Positions 22,711 through 32,264 of a DNA stretch of 64,000 nucleotides are shown here, one piece after another; within the stretch, counting starts at the first letter, position 1; the number at the start of each line of letters is the position of its first letter. The position numbers and the translations under genes were made by a program. Source of the stretch: Camellia lanceoleosa (taxonomy: Eukaryota; Streptophyta; Magnoliopsida; Ericales; Theaceae); assembly GCA_025200525.1 (NCBI GenBank), contig JANUSC010000386.1, positions 1 to 64,000 of the forward strand, written 5' to 3'. Under the pieces are notes generated by a model. That model saw only the letters and a list, made by a program, of their open reading frames with translations, was not told the DNA's origin and did not search any database.

Positions 22711-23759
22711 TTGATCCAAAATTTCAATGAAACCACCCTTCCACCAAGCCACCCACCGAGTCCACAACCCGAGCCTTTTGACCGAGCTACCACCAGGTGG
22801 GCACCCAAGCCCAAGTTTCAGAACCGAGATATTCAGGAGACCGATTCGGTGGTTGCTGAGAAGGATCACTTGATGGCATTCAACCTTGCCAAGAGTGTTT
22901 GCCTTCCAGCAGACATGACAGAATCTAACCGAGCTAAGGGCCATCCGATCGGCCACCAAATCCATGATCCTGGTAAGATGCCCCTCTTGTCTCTCAATTT
23001 TTGCAAACTTTCAGTTCGGTTGTGTCATTGATTTCTTTCCATTCGTTTCAGTCTCTCCAAAAGAGCCAAATTGCCCATCAAAAGGTGCTGGAGCTTAGGA
23101 GAAAGGCAAAGGCGTGCCATGGCGGAAGCCAAGACCGCCGAACTAAAAGAGTCCCAACAAAAAACGACCGAGCTAGAGGCTGAGGTAGCTCGTCTAACCA
23201 GACTAGTTACCTCGACTGAAGCCAACAAACAGAATGCGTTGATCGTGATGAAAGACAAGTACCTTCGTGAGCTAGTCAAGCTCGAAGGGAAAAAGGACGC
23301 CAAAATTGCCGAACTAAAAGAGAAGGTGGAAGGTGCCAACGCCGAAGGTTTTCAGGAGGCGGAGGCCTTTTACATTCCACAATGTGAGGCAGCGAAGGAC
23401 TTATTTTTCAAGTGCGGCTGGAGAAGCGCTGTGGAGCAGCTCGGCTGTGGGCCTGAAACCAAGGTCTACAATGCTCCACAGTATTCATTCCGGCCTCATT
23501 AGTGGAGTATGCTGCTTTTGTCCAACAACAATTTTTGCAGGGTTCAGATGATGAAGATGAAGAAAATGAGCCAACTGTTACTCCGGTAGTCAACGAGCAA
23601 GGCAATGATCAATCAGCTCGGTTGGAGCCAACAGTTGAAGACCTAACTGTTGAGCCGCCGACTGACACCGTGCTGCCAGTTGCTACTGAGACTGATCTTC
23701 CATCTGTAACCGGTGTTCAAGTTGACATTGAAGCCGATCTTGAAGACCTTTTTAACTGA
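22711..23759 (+). pseudogene. Antisense ORF of the Tat element (coiled-coil, acidic C-terminus), frameshifted
   Basis: Tat-lineage elements often carry an extra gene in the 3' region on the strand opposite gag-pol; its function is unknown. Exon 1 (22711-22972) includes a Pro-rich start and HLMAFNLAKSVCLPADM, then a GT donor at 22973 and an AG acceptor at 23051. The next part is a predicted coiled coil rich in Ala, Lys and Glu (IAHQKVLELRRKAKA, then AMAEAKTAELKESQQKTTEL). The C-terminus is acidic (GSDDEDEENEPTVTP) and ends at 23757-23759. The frame changes between the intron and 23110, and again near 23480, so the copy is broken. A CT-rich leader at 22450-22560 probably comes from transcription starting within or near the 3' LTR, running opposite to the element. 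Confidence 0.68.
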
Positions 23760-23995
23760 ATTTGTAATTTTCTTTTGTTTGCTTTGACTTGTAACCGGGC
23801 TGGGAGCCCTCCCTTGTAATCGCTTTGAACTAGATCAATGGAAATCATCTTCTTTTGTTCTAACTGTTATTCCGGTTTGATTGGTATGCTTGTACTTGTA
23901 ATGTCTTTTCCATGATCTATTTGTTCAACTGTTACCTCGGTTTAAATACTTTATTCCGGTCCTAGCTTATCAATCTGACTAAGCTTACTCAGCCA

Positions 23996-24381
23996 ACCAC
24001 TCTTTAGCCGATATAATTACTTCGGCTAAGGAGTACAAAGAGTTGGTTTAATCCCGCAAACCACCTCTTCAGCCCATACCCTTACTTCGGCTGAAGACTT
24101 AACAAAAGTTGGTTTAATCCAGCCAACCACTCGTCAACCTAAGTCCTTACTTCGGCTGAAGAGTAACAAAAGTTGGTTTAATCCAGCCAACTACTCTTCA
24201 TCCATAACCTTACTTCGGCTGAAGAGTGACAAAAGTTGGTTTAATCCAGCCAACTACTCTTCATCCATACCCTTACTTCGGCTGAAGAGTAACAAAAGTT
24301 GGTTTAATCCAGCCAACCACTCTTCAGCCATACCCTTACTTAGGCTGAAGAGTAACAAAAGTTGGTTTAATCTAGCCAACC
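23996..24381. repeat. Tandem array, about six copies of a 60-64 base unit
   Basis: Each unit runs CCACTCTTCAGCCATACCCT, TACTTCGGCTGAAGAGTAAC, AAAAGTTGGTTTAATCCAGCCAA. The unit contains the inverted pair TCTTCAGCC/GGCTGAAGA, so each copy can form a short hairpin. Copies differ by a few bases and one-base length changes. Confidence 0.85.
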
Positions 24382-24655
24382 TCTAAGTTGGTTTTTCCAG
24401 CCAACCTAGAAAAAATGTTTGGGTATTCTGACCAAACGTCCTGCAGCCTGGATCCTTATCCTGGGCTTAGGAGGGGTGTTAGTTTAATCTAGCCAACCTC
24501 TAAGTTAGTTTTTCCAGCCAACTTAGAATAAAATATTTGGTTATTGGGACCAAACGTCCTGCAACCTGGATCCTTATCCTGGGCTTAGGAGGGGTGTTGG
24601 TTTAATCCAGCCAACCTCTAAGCTAGTTTTTCCAGCCAACTTAGAATAAAATGTT
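24382..24655. repeat. Tandem array, just over two copies of a unit of about 119 bases
   Basis: Units contain CTCTAAGTTGGTTTTTCCAGC, ACCAAACGTCCTGCA and GGATCCTTATCCTGGGCTTA, joined by TTAGTTTAATC(T/C)AGCCAAC. The last phrase is shared with the neighbouring 62-base array, so both arrays grew from overlapping sequence. Confidence 0.82.
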
Positions 24656-24782
24656 TTTTATGCCCCTAATTCACTAATTTACTAAAACAAACTGTTACAG
24701 AGAAAAATGTTTATTCTGAAAAGACAACTATTTGTTTTATTGAAAAAGGGAAAAAATTACACATACTTAAAAAAGAAAAAAG

Positions 24783-26231
24783 CTAAAAATAAAATAATTT
24801 AAGATTGGCAGTATTCCATGGCCTGGGAATTGTCTTGCCGTCCTCATCTTCTAAGTGGTATGCCCCTTTGCCTGCTAATCCAACCACTTTGTAAGGTCTT
24901 TCCCAATTAGGCCCTAACTTGCCATCTCCGGGCACCAGGGTATTTCCCATCACTTTGTGCAGTACCCAATCTCCGACCTTAAATTGCCTTGGATGAACTG
25001 TCTTGTTGTATTTCCTGGATAACTCTTGTTGGTACGAGGCAATGTGAACCAGTGCTTTTTCTCTTCTTTCCTCTGCAAGGTCGAGCTCCAATGTTATGGC
25101 CTCGCCATTCAAGTCTAGATTAAAATTCTCGCTTCGAATCATGGGGAGGCCAACTTCCAGTGGGATTACTGCCTCCATACCATAGGCTAAGGAGAATGGT
25201 GTTTCTCCTATTAATCGCCGAGGTGTGGTGCGGTAAGCCCATAAAACATGAGGGAGCTCTTCTGCCCGCTTGTCTTTTGCTTTCTCTAACCTTTTCTTTA
25301 ATCCATCCAAGACTACCTTGTTTGATGCTTCTGCCTGTCCATTTGCTTAGGGATATGCCGGTTTAGAATTGTAGAACTCTATTTTGTACTCTTCACAAAA
25401 GCCTCTGAAGATTCTGCCGTCGAACTGAGTGCCGTTGTCTGATATTAGTGCCTTTGGTATGCCAAATCGGGTGATGATATTCTACCAGACAAACTTTTTT
25501 ATATCTTTTTCCTTGATTGACGCCAAGGCTTCTGCTTCTACCCATTTTGTGAAGTAGTTGGTTGCTGTAAGAAAGAACTTCCTGTTTCCTGGTGCTGTTG
25601 GAAGTGGTCCTACTATGTCCAATCCCCACATTGCGAAGGGCCATGGGCTAGTTAGAGGTAGGAGTTCTCTAGCAGGTTGGTGTATTTGGTGTGCGAACTT
25701 TTGACACTTCTCGCACTTTTTGACATACTTTTCTGAATCCGTTTGCATGTATGGCCACCAATATCCTTGCGAAATTGCTCTGTATGCTAGTGATCTTCCT
25801 CCTTGATGGCTTCCGCATACGCCCTCGTGTATCTCGAATAAGAATGCTTCCACTTTGCTGGGATGAACACACTTTAGGTAAGGTCCTGAGAACGACTTTT
25901 TGTATAATGCTAAGGATGGAGAGAGCCAAAATCGCTGCAACTTCGATCTTATTTTGTTGGCCTCTTTCTTCTCTCCTGGTAGGATGCCGTCTTTTAAGAA
26001 CAAGATGATGGGATCCATCCAAGAGGGGCCTAGCTCTGCGCAACATACCTCTTCTACTTCGGGGTCTTCAATGCTTGGTCTAGGTAGGTAGTCGATCATC
26101 AATAGATGAGGGATGGAAGTGTCTGCCATTGAGGCAAAGCCTGCTAGTTCGTCCACTCTTTTGTTTTCCTCCATGCCGATTTGTTCTATCCTGACTACTT
26201 CAAATTTCTTGACCTCTGTTCTGACCAATTC
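24783..26231 (-). pseudogene. Tat element integrase domain
   Basis: Integrase inserts the cDNA into the genome. The zinc-binding N-terminal part retains the second pair in CEKCQKF and is followed by the GLDIVGPLP core. The first catalytic Asp is in that block, the second in LISDNGTQF and the Glu in ANGQAEASNK. The C-terminal part (FKVGDWVLHKV ... GPYKVVGL-like) ends at TAG 24783-24785. In-frame stops interrupt it after FVW (25482) and in YP-stop-ANGQAEAS (near 25350). The frame is the same as the rest of gag-pol. The protein is complete in length but interrupted. Confidence 0.9.
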
Positions 26232-26621
26232 TTAGTATTTGGCCATCTTATCATCCTTTGCTTCGTAGTCGCCAAATATTTGGTTTACCACCAACTGTGA
26301 GTCGCTGTAAACCATTAGCTCGATGGCCTTCATGAAGAATGCTGATTTGAGGCCTGCAAGAAGCGCTTCATACTTCGCTTCGTTGTTTGATGCTGGGAAG
26401 CCAAGGTTGATTGCCTGCTCCACCACTAGGCTGTCTGGAGAGATGAGGACGATGCCAAGCCCTGCTCCATGCCGGTTGGATGCTCCATCCACGAAGAGCT
26501 TCCACATCTCTCCAACGAACAATTTCCAGCAAGTGGAGGAATCAGATGATGCCTTGGGATCTTCCATGTTGCTGGTGTCTTCTTCAAGGTCCATGCTCGC
26601 CATCTGTCCCTTGCTATTTGA
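26232..26621 (-). pseudogene. Second (archaeal-type) RNase H of the Tat element
   Basis: [20 protein letters not shown] carries the first catalytic Asp, [15 protein letters not shown] the Glu and [12 protein letters not shown] the second Asp. This second RNase H between the ordinary RNase H and integrase marks Tat elements. It removes RNA from the RNA-DNA hybrid, or assists in doing so. A TAA stop after DDKMAKY (26232-26234) separates it from integrase in the same frame. Confidence 0.85.
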
Positions 26622-28481
26622 TTATACCAAGTCTTTGTTTGTTGGTGAGTCTTGACTTGGTATAGCATGGTTTGCCTCTTCTTTCCTTGCTTCACTTTGG
26701 TCCGCCTTGGCGTCTGGCTGGGTATCCTGCACCAGGGGTTGTGCTATTCCGGCGTCAACTTCCATCCCTAGGTCCTCTGTTTCAGTCAGGTCGACTGGGC
26801 AGATGTGAAGACTTCCTGGTGTGAATTTTGCAACAAAATCTGCCAATGCTTGAGCTTTTATTGCGGTTCTGGGTTGGAACTTGATGTCGTATTGTCCCAA
26901 CTCTACTGCCTACTTCAAGATTCGCCCAGAAAAGTTTGCCCTTTGAAACAAAGCCTTTAATGGGAAGGGTGTTAGGACGACTATGGTGTGGGCGTGAAAG
27001 TAGTGCGACAACTTTCTTGAGGCCATCATCAAGGCCAATGCCAGTTTTTCCAGTGGCAAGTGCCTTGTTTTGGTGCCCAGTAATGTCTTGCTGACATAAT
27101 AGATGGGCAGATGTTGGATTCCTTCTGCACGGACCAACACTGCGCTAACTGCGTGCTGGGAGACCGCCAGGTATAGGGAGAGTTCTTCTCCAGGTACTGG
27201 GGTGACAAGTAGTGGTGGAGAAGACATGTATCCTTTTAAGCTTTCCAGGGCGTGGTCACATTCTTCGTCCCACTGAAACTTGGCCTTTAAGGCATGAAAA
27301 AATGGTCGTAGTCTATCTGATGACCAACTTATAAACCGATTGAGCACAACTGCCATGCCGGTGAGATGTTGCACTTCTTTTACTGAGTTTGGTCTCTCTA
27401 ACTCCTGGATTGCTTTGATCTGGGAGGGATTTGCTTCGATACCTCGGTTGGTCACCAGGAAGCCTAGGAATTTGCCAGATCCTACTCCGAACGCACACTT
27501 AGACGCATTGAGGCACAACTTGTGCTTCTTCAGGATCTCAAACATCTCACCTAGGTCTCTGAGGTGGTCATTCTCGTCCTTGCTCTTGACCACCATGCCA
27601 TCGGTGTAAGCCTCCATTGTTCTGCTTAACAATGGTTCAAACATCTTGGTGACCATCCGTTGGAATGTCGCCCTTGCGCTCTTTAGGCCAAAGGGCATGA
27701 CCTTGTAACAGTACAATCCTCTTGGAGTTGTAAAGGATGTGACCTCCTAGTCTGGTTCATGCATGGCGATTTGGTGGTAGCCTCTGTATGCATCCAGAAA
27801 GCTAAGTCGGTTGTTCCCCGCCGTTAGGTCTACCAATTGATCTATCCGTGGTAGAGGAAAGCTGTCTTTTGGGCACGCTTTGTTGACTGTTTTGTAGTCG
27901 ACGCAGACACGCCACTTGCCATTCTTCTTTGGCACTACGACTGTGTTGGAGATCCATCTTGGGTAGTGCACTTCTCTAATTGCTCCTGCCTCTAGCAAGT
28001 TTCCTACTTCTTCTGCCACTATCTCGGCATGGTGGGGTGCCGATCTGCGTGTGCGCTGAATGATTGGTCTAGCGGATGTGTTGACATTGAGTTGGTGACA
28101 GATGATGTTGGGATCGATGCCTGGCATGTCGTATGGTGTCCAGGCGAACACTTCGATGTTAGAGGTCAAAAATTCCAATACCTCTAATCTCTCAGTGCTG
28201 GACAACAAGGAGCCAAGCAAAAAGAACTTATCCAGGTTCTTTTCATCTATTCTTACTTTTACCAAGTCTTCCACCGCTTTCTGATCAGCTGCTTTGCCGA
28301 CATTTGCGAATAGTTCATTGCTCTCAGGTTCATCCACCGAGTGAACGTATCCCTTGGCAGGGCGGCTGCCATTCACCGTGACGAAGCATTGCTTCGACAT
28401 GATCTGATCTCCATAGACTTCTTCAATTGCCCCAGTGTCGTTGGGGAACCGCATTACTTGGTGGTAGGATGACGCCACCGA
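26622..28481 (-). pseudogene. Reverse transcriptase and first RNase H of the Tat element, active site mutated
   Basis: Copies the element RNA into DNA. Reverse-transcriptase blocks in order: [73 protein letters not shown] and the catalytic block [11 protein letters not shown]. The last should be YxDD; the second Asp is Gly (codons at 27597-27608), which should abolish polymerisation. RNase H-like sequence follows ([19 protein letters not shown] ... [16 protein letters not shown]). Stops: 27747 (in HEPD-stop-EVTSF), 26910 (GRILK-stop-AVELG) and 26622. Confidence 0.9.
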
Positions 28482-29021
28482 TCACATGACATGCAGCCAT
28501 GTTCTGCCCAAGATGATGTTGTAAGTGGAGGGGACCTTCAATACCCAGAACTCCACTTGTTTCATCACGCTTCCTGCTCTGACTGGAAGAATTATTTTGC
28601 CGATGGGCCATTTCGGCATGGAGTTGAATCCAATTAGGGGAGATACAGCAGGCGCCAAGTCTTTTTCTTGTAGCTTCAATTGTTTAAATGTTTCGTAGTA
28701 GATTATTTCACATGAACTACCTTGGTCAATCAGAATCCGCTTGACGTCAAAATCCTTGACTCGGAGGGTGACGACTAGGGCATCATTGTGAGGGCAATAT
28801 ATCCTCGCCAAGTCTTTATCTGAGAAAGACATGACGTTCGTGGCCTCTGTCTTCCCTTTCTTGGAGGTAGGTTGGGCACTTAGTACCTCTCTTAAGTGCT
28901 CAGCCTTTTTGATTGAACCTCTGAGCTCGCATACACGCTCAGGTTCGTAGACCCCATGTACCACATTGATCACGCCTTGAGGTGGGGCATCGATTGGCAT
29001 TCCGTTGGGGTTATTATGGTC
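28482..29021 (-). pseudogene. Aspartic protease domain of the Tat element
   Basis: Retropepsin-like processing protease. The catalytic loop reads ILIDQGSSCEIIYYETF, where plant gypsy elements usually have D(T/G/S)GSS; the catalytic Asp and Gly-Ser are kept but Gln replaces the middle residue. The matching C-terminal strand is YNIILGRTWLH. The upstream linker (MPIDAPPQGVINVVHG) is typical of gypsy elements of this lineage. A TGA at 28482-28484 separates it from the reverse transcriptase. Confidence 0.82.
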
Positions 29022-30704
29022 CTAGGGGGCTCGTTGCGCCCCTCCTTCAATGTATTTATCCAGGTGACCTGCTGCCACCAACTCCTCCAGGTATTGTCTC
29101 AATGGCGTGCAATTTTTAGTGCGGTGCCTCTTTTCTTTGTGGAAGGTGCACCGTGATCTTTCGTCATAGTCTTTCTGAGCTTCCCCAAGCTTGGCTGGCC
29201 ATCTAACGAAAGGCTCATCCCGTATTTCACTTAGAATTCGGTAGATCAGTTTCTTGAAGACCGTGGTTATGGTAGTGCGGACTCTCAACCATCTTTTATC
29301 CTGGACTTCTCCATTGTCATGCTTGTCTCGTCTGTTTTTGCTTGGACGGTCTACCGCGTTAACCTTTGCTGAGGCTTTCTTATCTGGTACTGTGGTCGTA
29401 CCAAATTTTGTTTTGGCACGTGTGCCATCCTCTTCCACCCTGATGTGCTGATTGACTCTCTCCATTAAGGCTTCCATGGTGAGGGGTGGTGTCATGGTGA
29501 TTGAGTCCTTAAGTCTGTTCCCGACTGGAAGGCCTCTCTTGTATTGTGCAATGGCGAGATTGGTGGGACAGTCTCCAATCTGGTTGAAGGTCTCCCAGTA
29601 GCGACTGTTGTAGGATCTTAAGGTCTCCTTATCACCCATGTCGATGGAGGGCAGCTGATCGATCTCCACTGGGGTTTTGGTGTTCGTTCGGAACCTTGTG
29701 ACGAATGCTTCCACCAATTGTGCCCAGGAGGCTATGCTGCCTTCTGGAAGTTTTTCGAACCAAGTCAAGCCTAGGTCGCCAGGGCTAGACGGGAAGAGGA
29801 TGCACATTAAAGCCTCGTTTCGCCGGTATATTGCCATGACCTAGCGAAAGTGGCTCAAGTGTGCGTAGGGGTTCGTCTTTCCCTCATATGTAGTGAATTT
29901 GGGCTAAAGGAAGCCTGATGGTAGGGGCGCGTTTTCAATCGTCGGAACGAACGGTGAGGTCTGCAGCCTCGCTAATGCCTTGTCCGTTGGTTCGTAGGCA
30001 GGGCGCAGTATTGCCATTCCAACCTCGACGCTTCTATGCGTCCGAGGAGCCAACCGCTGTAAGGCAGAAACTCTGTGTGGATCGCGAGCCCTGGCATCCT
30101 CCTTGCATCGTGCCCTTTCCTCGAGCACGGTTCGTAAGTCGGACGACCTAGGCAACTCCGTCTATCTGGATCTTGTTTGGGGCATATGTGAGGGCCAATA
30201 GGTGCTTCCTTTAGTGTACGACCTCTCAGATCTCATCCTCTCAGACCTGGAGTGACGAGTTCTGGAAGACCTGGATTGGGTATCGCCTATCCTGAGGCTT
30301 TTGCTCTCTGCTTGCAAGGGTGTAGTATTCCTACTACGATTTTCCGAGTGGCAAGGGGGTGTCTTGTTTGTGCGCCCCTCTCCTGTCGCCACTCTTTTTC
30401 CCTTCACTTGGCGCTTTAGAGATTCCATGTTTGTTGCCATCTGTCGTATCAATTCGTCTTGTTCTTTGACACGATCCTCCAATGTTTGAGGATCAATCCT
30501 CCGCCTTTGTCTTTCTGGACTCTGTGAACGAGAGTGACGAGGGCTGTTAGTCCTCCTTCTTCCTCTTGTATTCCTCCTGGGATTCTGTCTTTGTGGCTCT
30601 AAATCCCCCATAAGAGGGATAAGAGGTAGACCCTCGTGCCTTACACCTCCCTCTGGTGTTTGTCCGTCAATGGCGGATTGTGGCAAATCTTCGTTGTGCG
30701 CCAT
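29022..30704 (-). pseudogene. gag of the Tat element
   Basis: Structural protein that packages element RNA. It starts at the ATG at 30702-30704, just inside the 5' LTR and primer site. An Arg/Ser-rich N-terminus (RRRTNSPRHSRSQSPERQRR) is followed by a gag core (LTWFEKLPEGSIASWAQLVE, then FRTNTKTPVEIDQLPSIDMG) and a knuckle-like CTFHKEKRHRTKNC near 29130. The usual central His/Gly of the knuckle is degenerate. In-frame stops occur at 30162, 29904, near 29840 (before VMAIYRR) and 29022. The frame is continuous with pol. Confidence 0.85.
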
Positions 30705-30753
30705 TGATTCTAATGAAGAAAAGCTTGACCAAGAGGTTTTGTTCTTGTCTGAT

Positions 30754-30772
30754 TTCCCACAGACGGCACCAA
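30754..30772 (-). other. Primer-binding-site candidate of the Tat element
   Basis: On the minus strand TTGGTGCCGTCTGTGGG follows the 5' LTR immediately. Plant gypsy elements commonly have TTGGCGCCGTNTGTGGG here. Assigned by position; the matching tRNA was not determined. Confidence 0.6.
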
Positions 30773-30773
30773 T

Positions 30774-31405
30774 TGTATGGGAAAGAAATAAACCTTCTCA
30801 TATAATCCTGTTGATCAAGTTTGCGCTCCTCCATACGACGTCGCTCTATCCCCTGAAAACACAAACGTGAGCTAGCCGGCGGGTGTGTGCCGGAAACCTC
30901 TCCGATGCCTAAGTCAGTAAGCAAGACAAATAGACAAAAGCTCTGTGTGTTCGGGAATCAAAGTTGTGTTACCTCTCCATAGGTGATGTTTGTGAGCTTT
31001 TATAGGTTCCGTGTGGCACAATCCTGGAAGGACTTTTACTCCTCTATGCAGAGTCCTCCTAGGATTCATATTCCTGAAGGATAATGCTTATCCTTCACCA
31101 CCCCCCTCACTGCTTAAACCAAGTGAGATGGTTTTACCATGACCGAACTACTAACAGACCGAAATAAACATGGTTTTATCATGGTCATGACCGAAATAAA
31201 CATGGTCATGCCTTGACCGGTCTAAGCTCCTGAGTATGGCAACTTGTCGACCGAACTAACCATAGTGCTCTCTACGACCGAGATAACCAACAGGTGCCTA
31301 GGAACCGGACTAACTCAATGGCCCTTTTTACTCAGCGTTTCGTACTGTGGCCCGTACCGGCCCATTGTGCAGCTTGGCCCAATTTGCATATAAATTACCC
31401 TCTCA
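30774..31405 (-). repeat. 5' LTR of the Tat element (right copy)
   Basis: Plus-strand ends are TGTATGGGAAAG and TACCCTCTCA, followed by GATAA (31406-31410). This copy should hold the promoter for gag-pol, which reads leftward. It aligns with 21484-22113 throughout. Confidence 0.93.
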
Positions 31406-31410
31406 GATAA

Positions 31411-32070
31411 ATAAGTTCTTTTTCTTTATCAAATTTTGTTTTGAAAGAAAAACAAAAGAATATATTGCCATCTATGACCGACTCAAGCTACAACTGCCAT
31501 TTTTCGTTATTGTCAAAGTTTAAACTTGGTCTGGTGTAAACTATGTCTAGAATTAAGACCTACATTTTTGTTTAAGTGGTTTTCAGAGGAGACTAAGATG
31601 TCAGAGGTGTAACGTCTCAGGTTCAGGTCTACAGAAGTTATCGGTTGGGTTCAATTTAAAATTGTGATTTTTAAAAACTTGTAGAATGAGATTTGGTTTG
31701 GTTTGAAACTACAATATCTAAAATCCTTTTATTGTTTTTAACATGTTCATAAAATATTGTGCATGATCTACTCAAACATCAAGCAATATTGCTTTTAATT
31801 TTTTTTCTTTTTTAAAAAAAAAAAGAAAAAAAGAGTCATATGCCATCATATTTTAAATAAGAATTGTTTAGATGATTACTTATTTTTTTCACTATACATC
31901 AGTATATTTTTCCATAAATTAAGATGATTTTTATTTAAATAGTTGTATAATTTTTAATATATATAAAAAATAAATAAAATTGTTTCTTCTTGATTTATGG
32001 TTGAGAATATTTTTGAAGTCATGAAATAATGTCATATATCCTATGCTTATTTATGGTGATCAACAACTAA
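31411..32070. other. AT-rich spacer
   Basis: Nothing coding recognised between the Tat element and the next MITE. Confidence 0.5.
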
Positions 32071-32226
32071 GGGGTGTTTTGAGAATATGGTTAAAAGTTG
32101 GTTGTTTGATTTTTAATTTTTTTTTTTTTGGGTGACTTTTTTAGCTTTTTGATGTGAAAGGTAATGTGACCCAAAATGAGTTAAAAGCTGACTTTTGACT
32201 TTTTATTTATGTTCCCAAATGGTCCC
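32071..32226. mobile_element. Tourist-like (PIF/Harbinger) MITE, copy 3
   Basis: Left end GGGGTGTTTTGAGAA and right end reverse-complemented GGGACCATTTGGGAA are inverted copies. TAA flanks both sides (32068-32070 and 32227-32229). The interior TAATGTGACCCAAAA is shared with the elements at 5125 and 7462. It is non-coding and sits just before the solo LTR. Confidence 0.65.
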
Positions 32227-32264
32227 TAAATAAGATGAGGGAGTCGAATGACTAAGGGCAAAAG

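Larger units (their letters stand above)
23760..24782. other. Non-coding 3' region of the Tat element with two tandem arrays
   Basis: Lies between the ends of the antisense ORF and the integrase, which face each other. It contains the arrays at 23996-24381 and 24382-24655 and no protein. Confidence 0.7.
21484..31405 (-). mobile_element. Complete Tat-type Ty3-gypsy LTR retrotransposon
   Basis: Two LTRs of about 630 bases in direct orientation are flanked by a perfect GATAA duplication (21479-21483 and 31406-31410). On the minus strand the order is gag, protease, reverse transcriptase, RNase H, a second (archaeal-type) RNase H, integrase. The double RNase H and a 3' region carrying an antisense ORF are diagnostic of the Tat lineage. 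The LTRs differ at roughly 35 of 630 positions by eye, so the insertion is not recent. About ten in-frame stops and a mutated reverse-transcriptase site make it non-autonomous. Confidence 0.93.

Noticed and set aside
24783..30704. Programmed stop-codon readthrough in the Tat polyprotein
   Set aside because: There are about eleven stops of all three types at scattered positions, several inside catalytic domains, so mutation is the better explanation.
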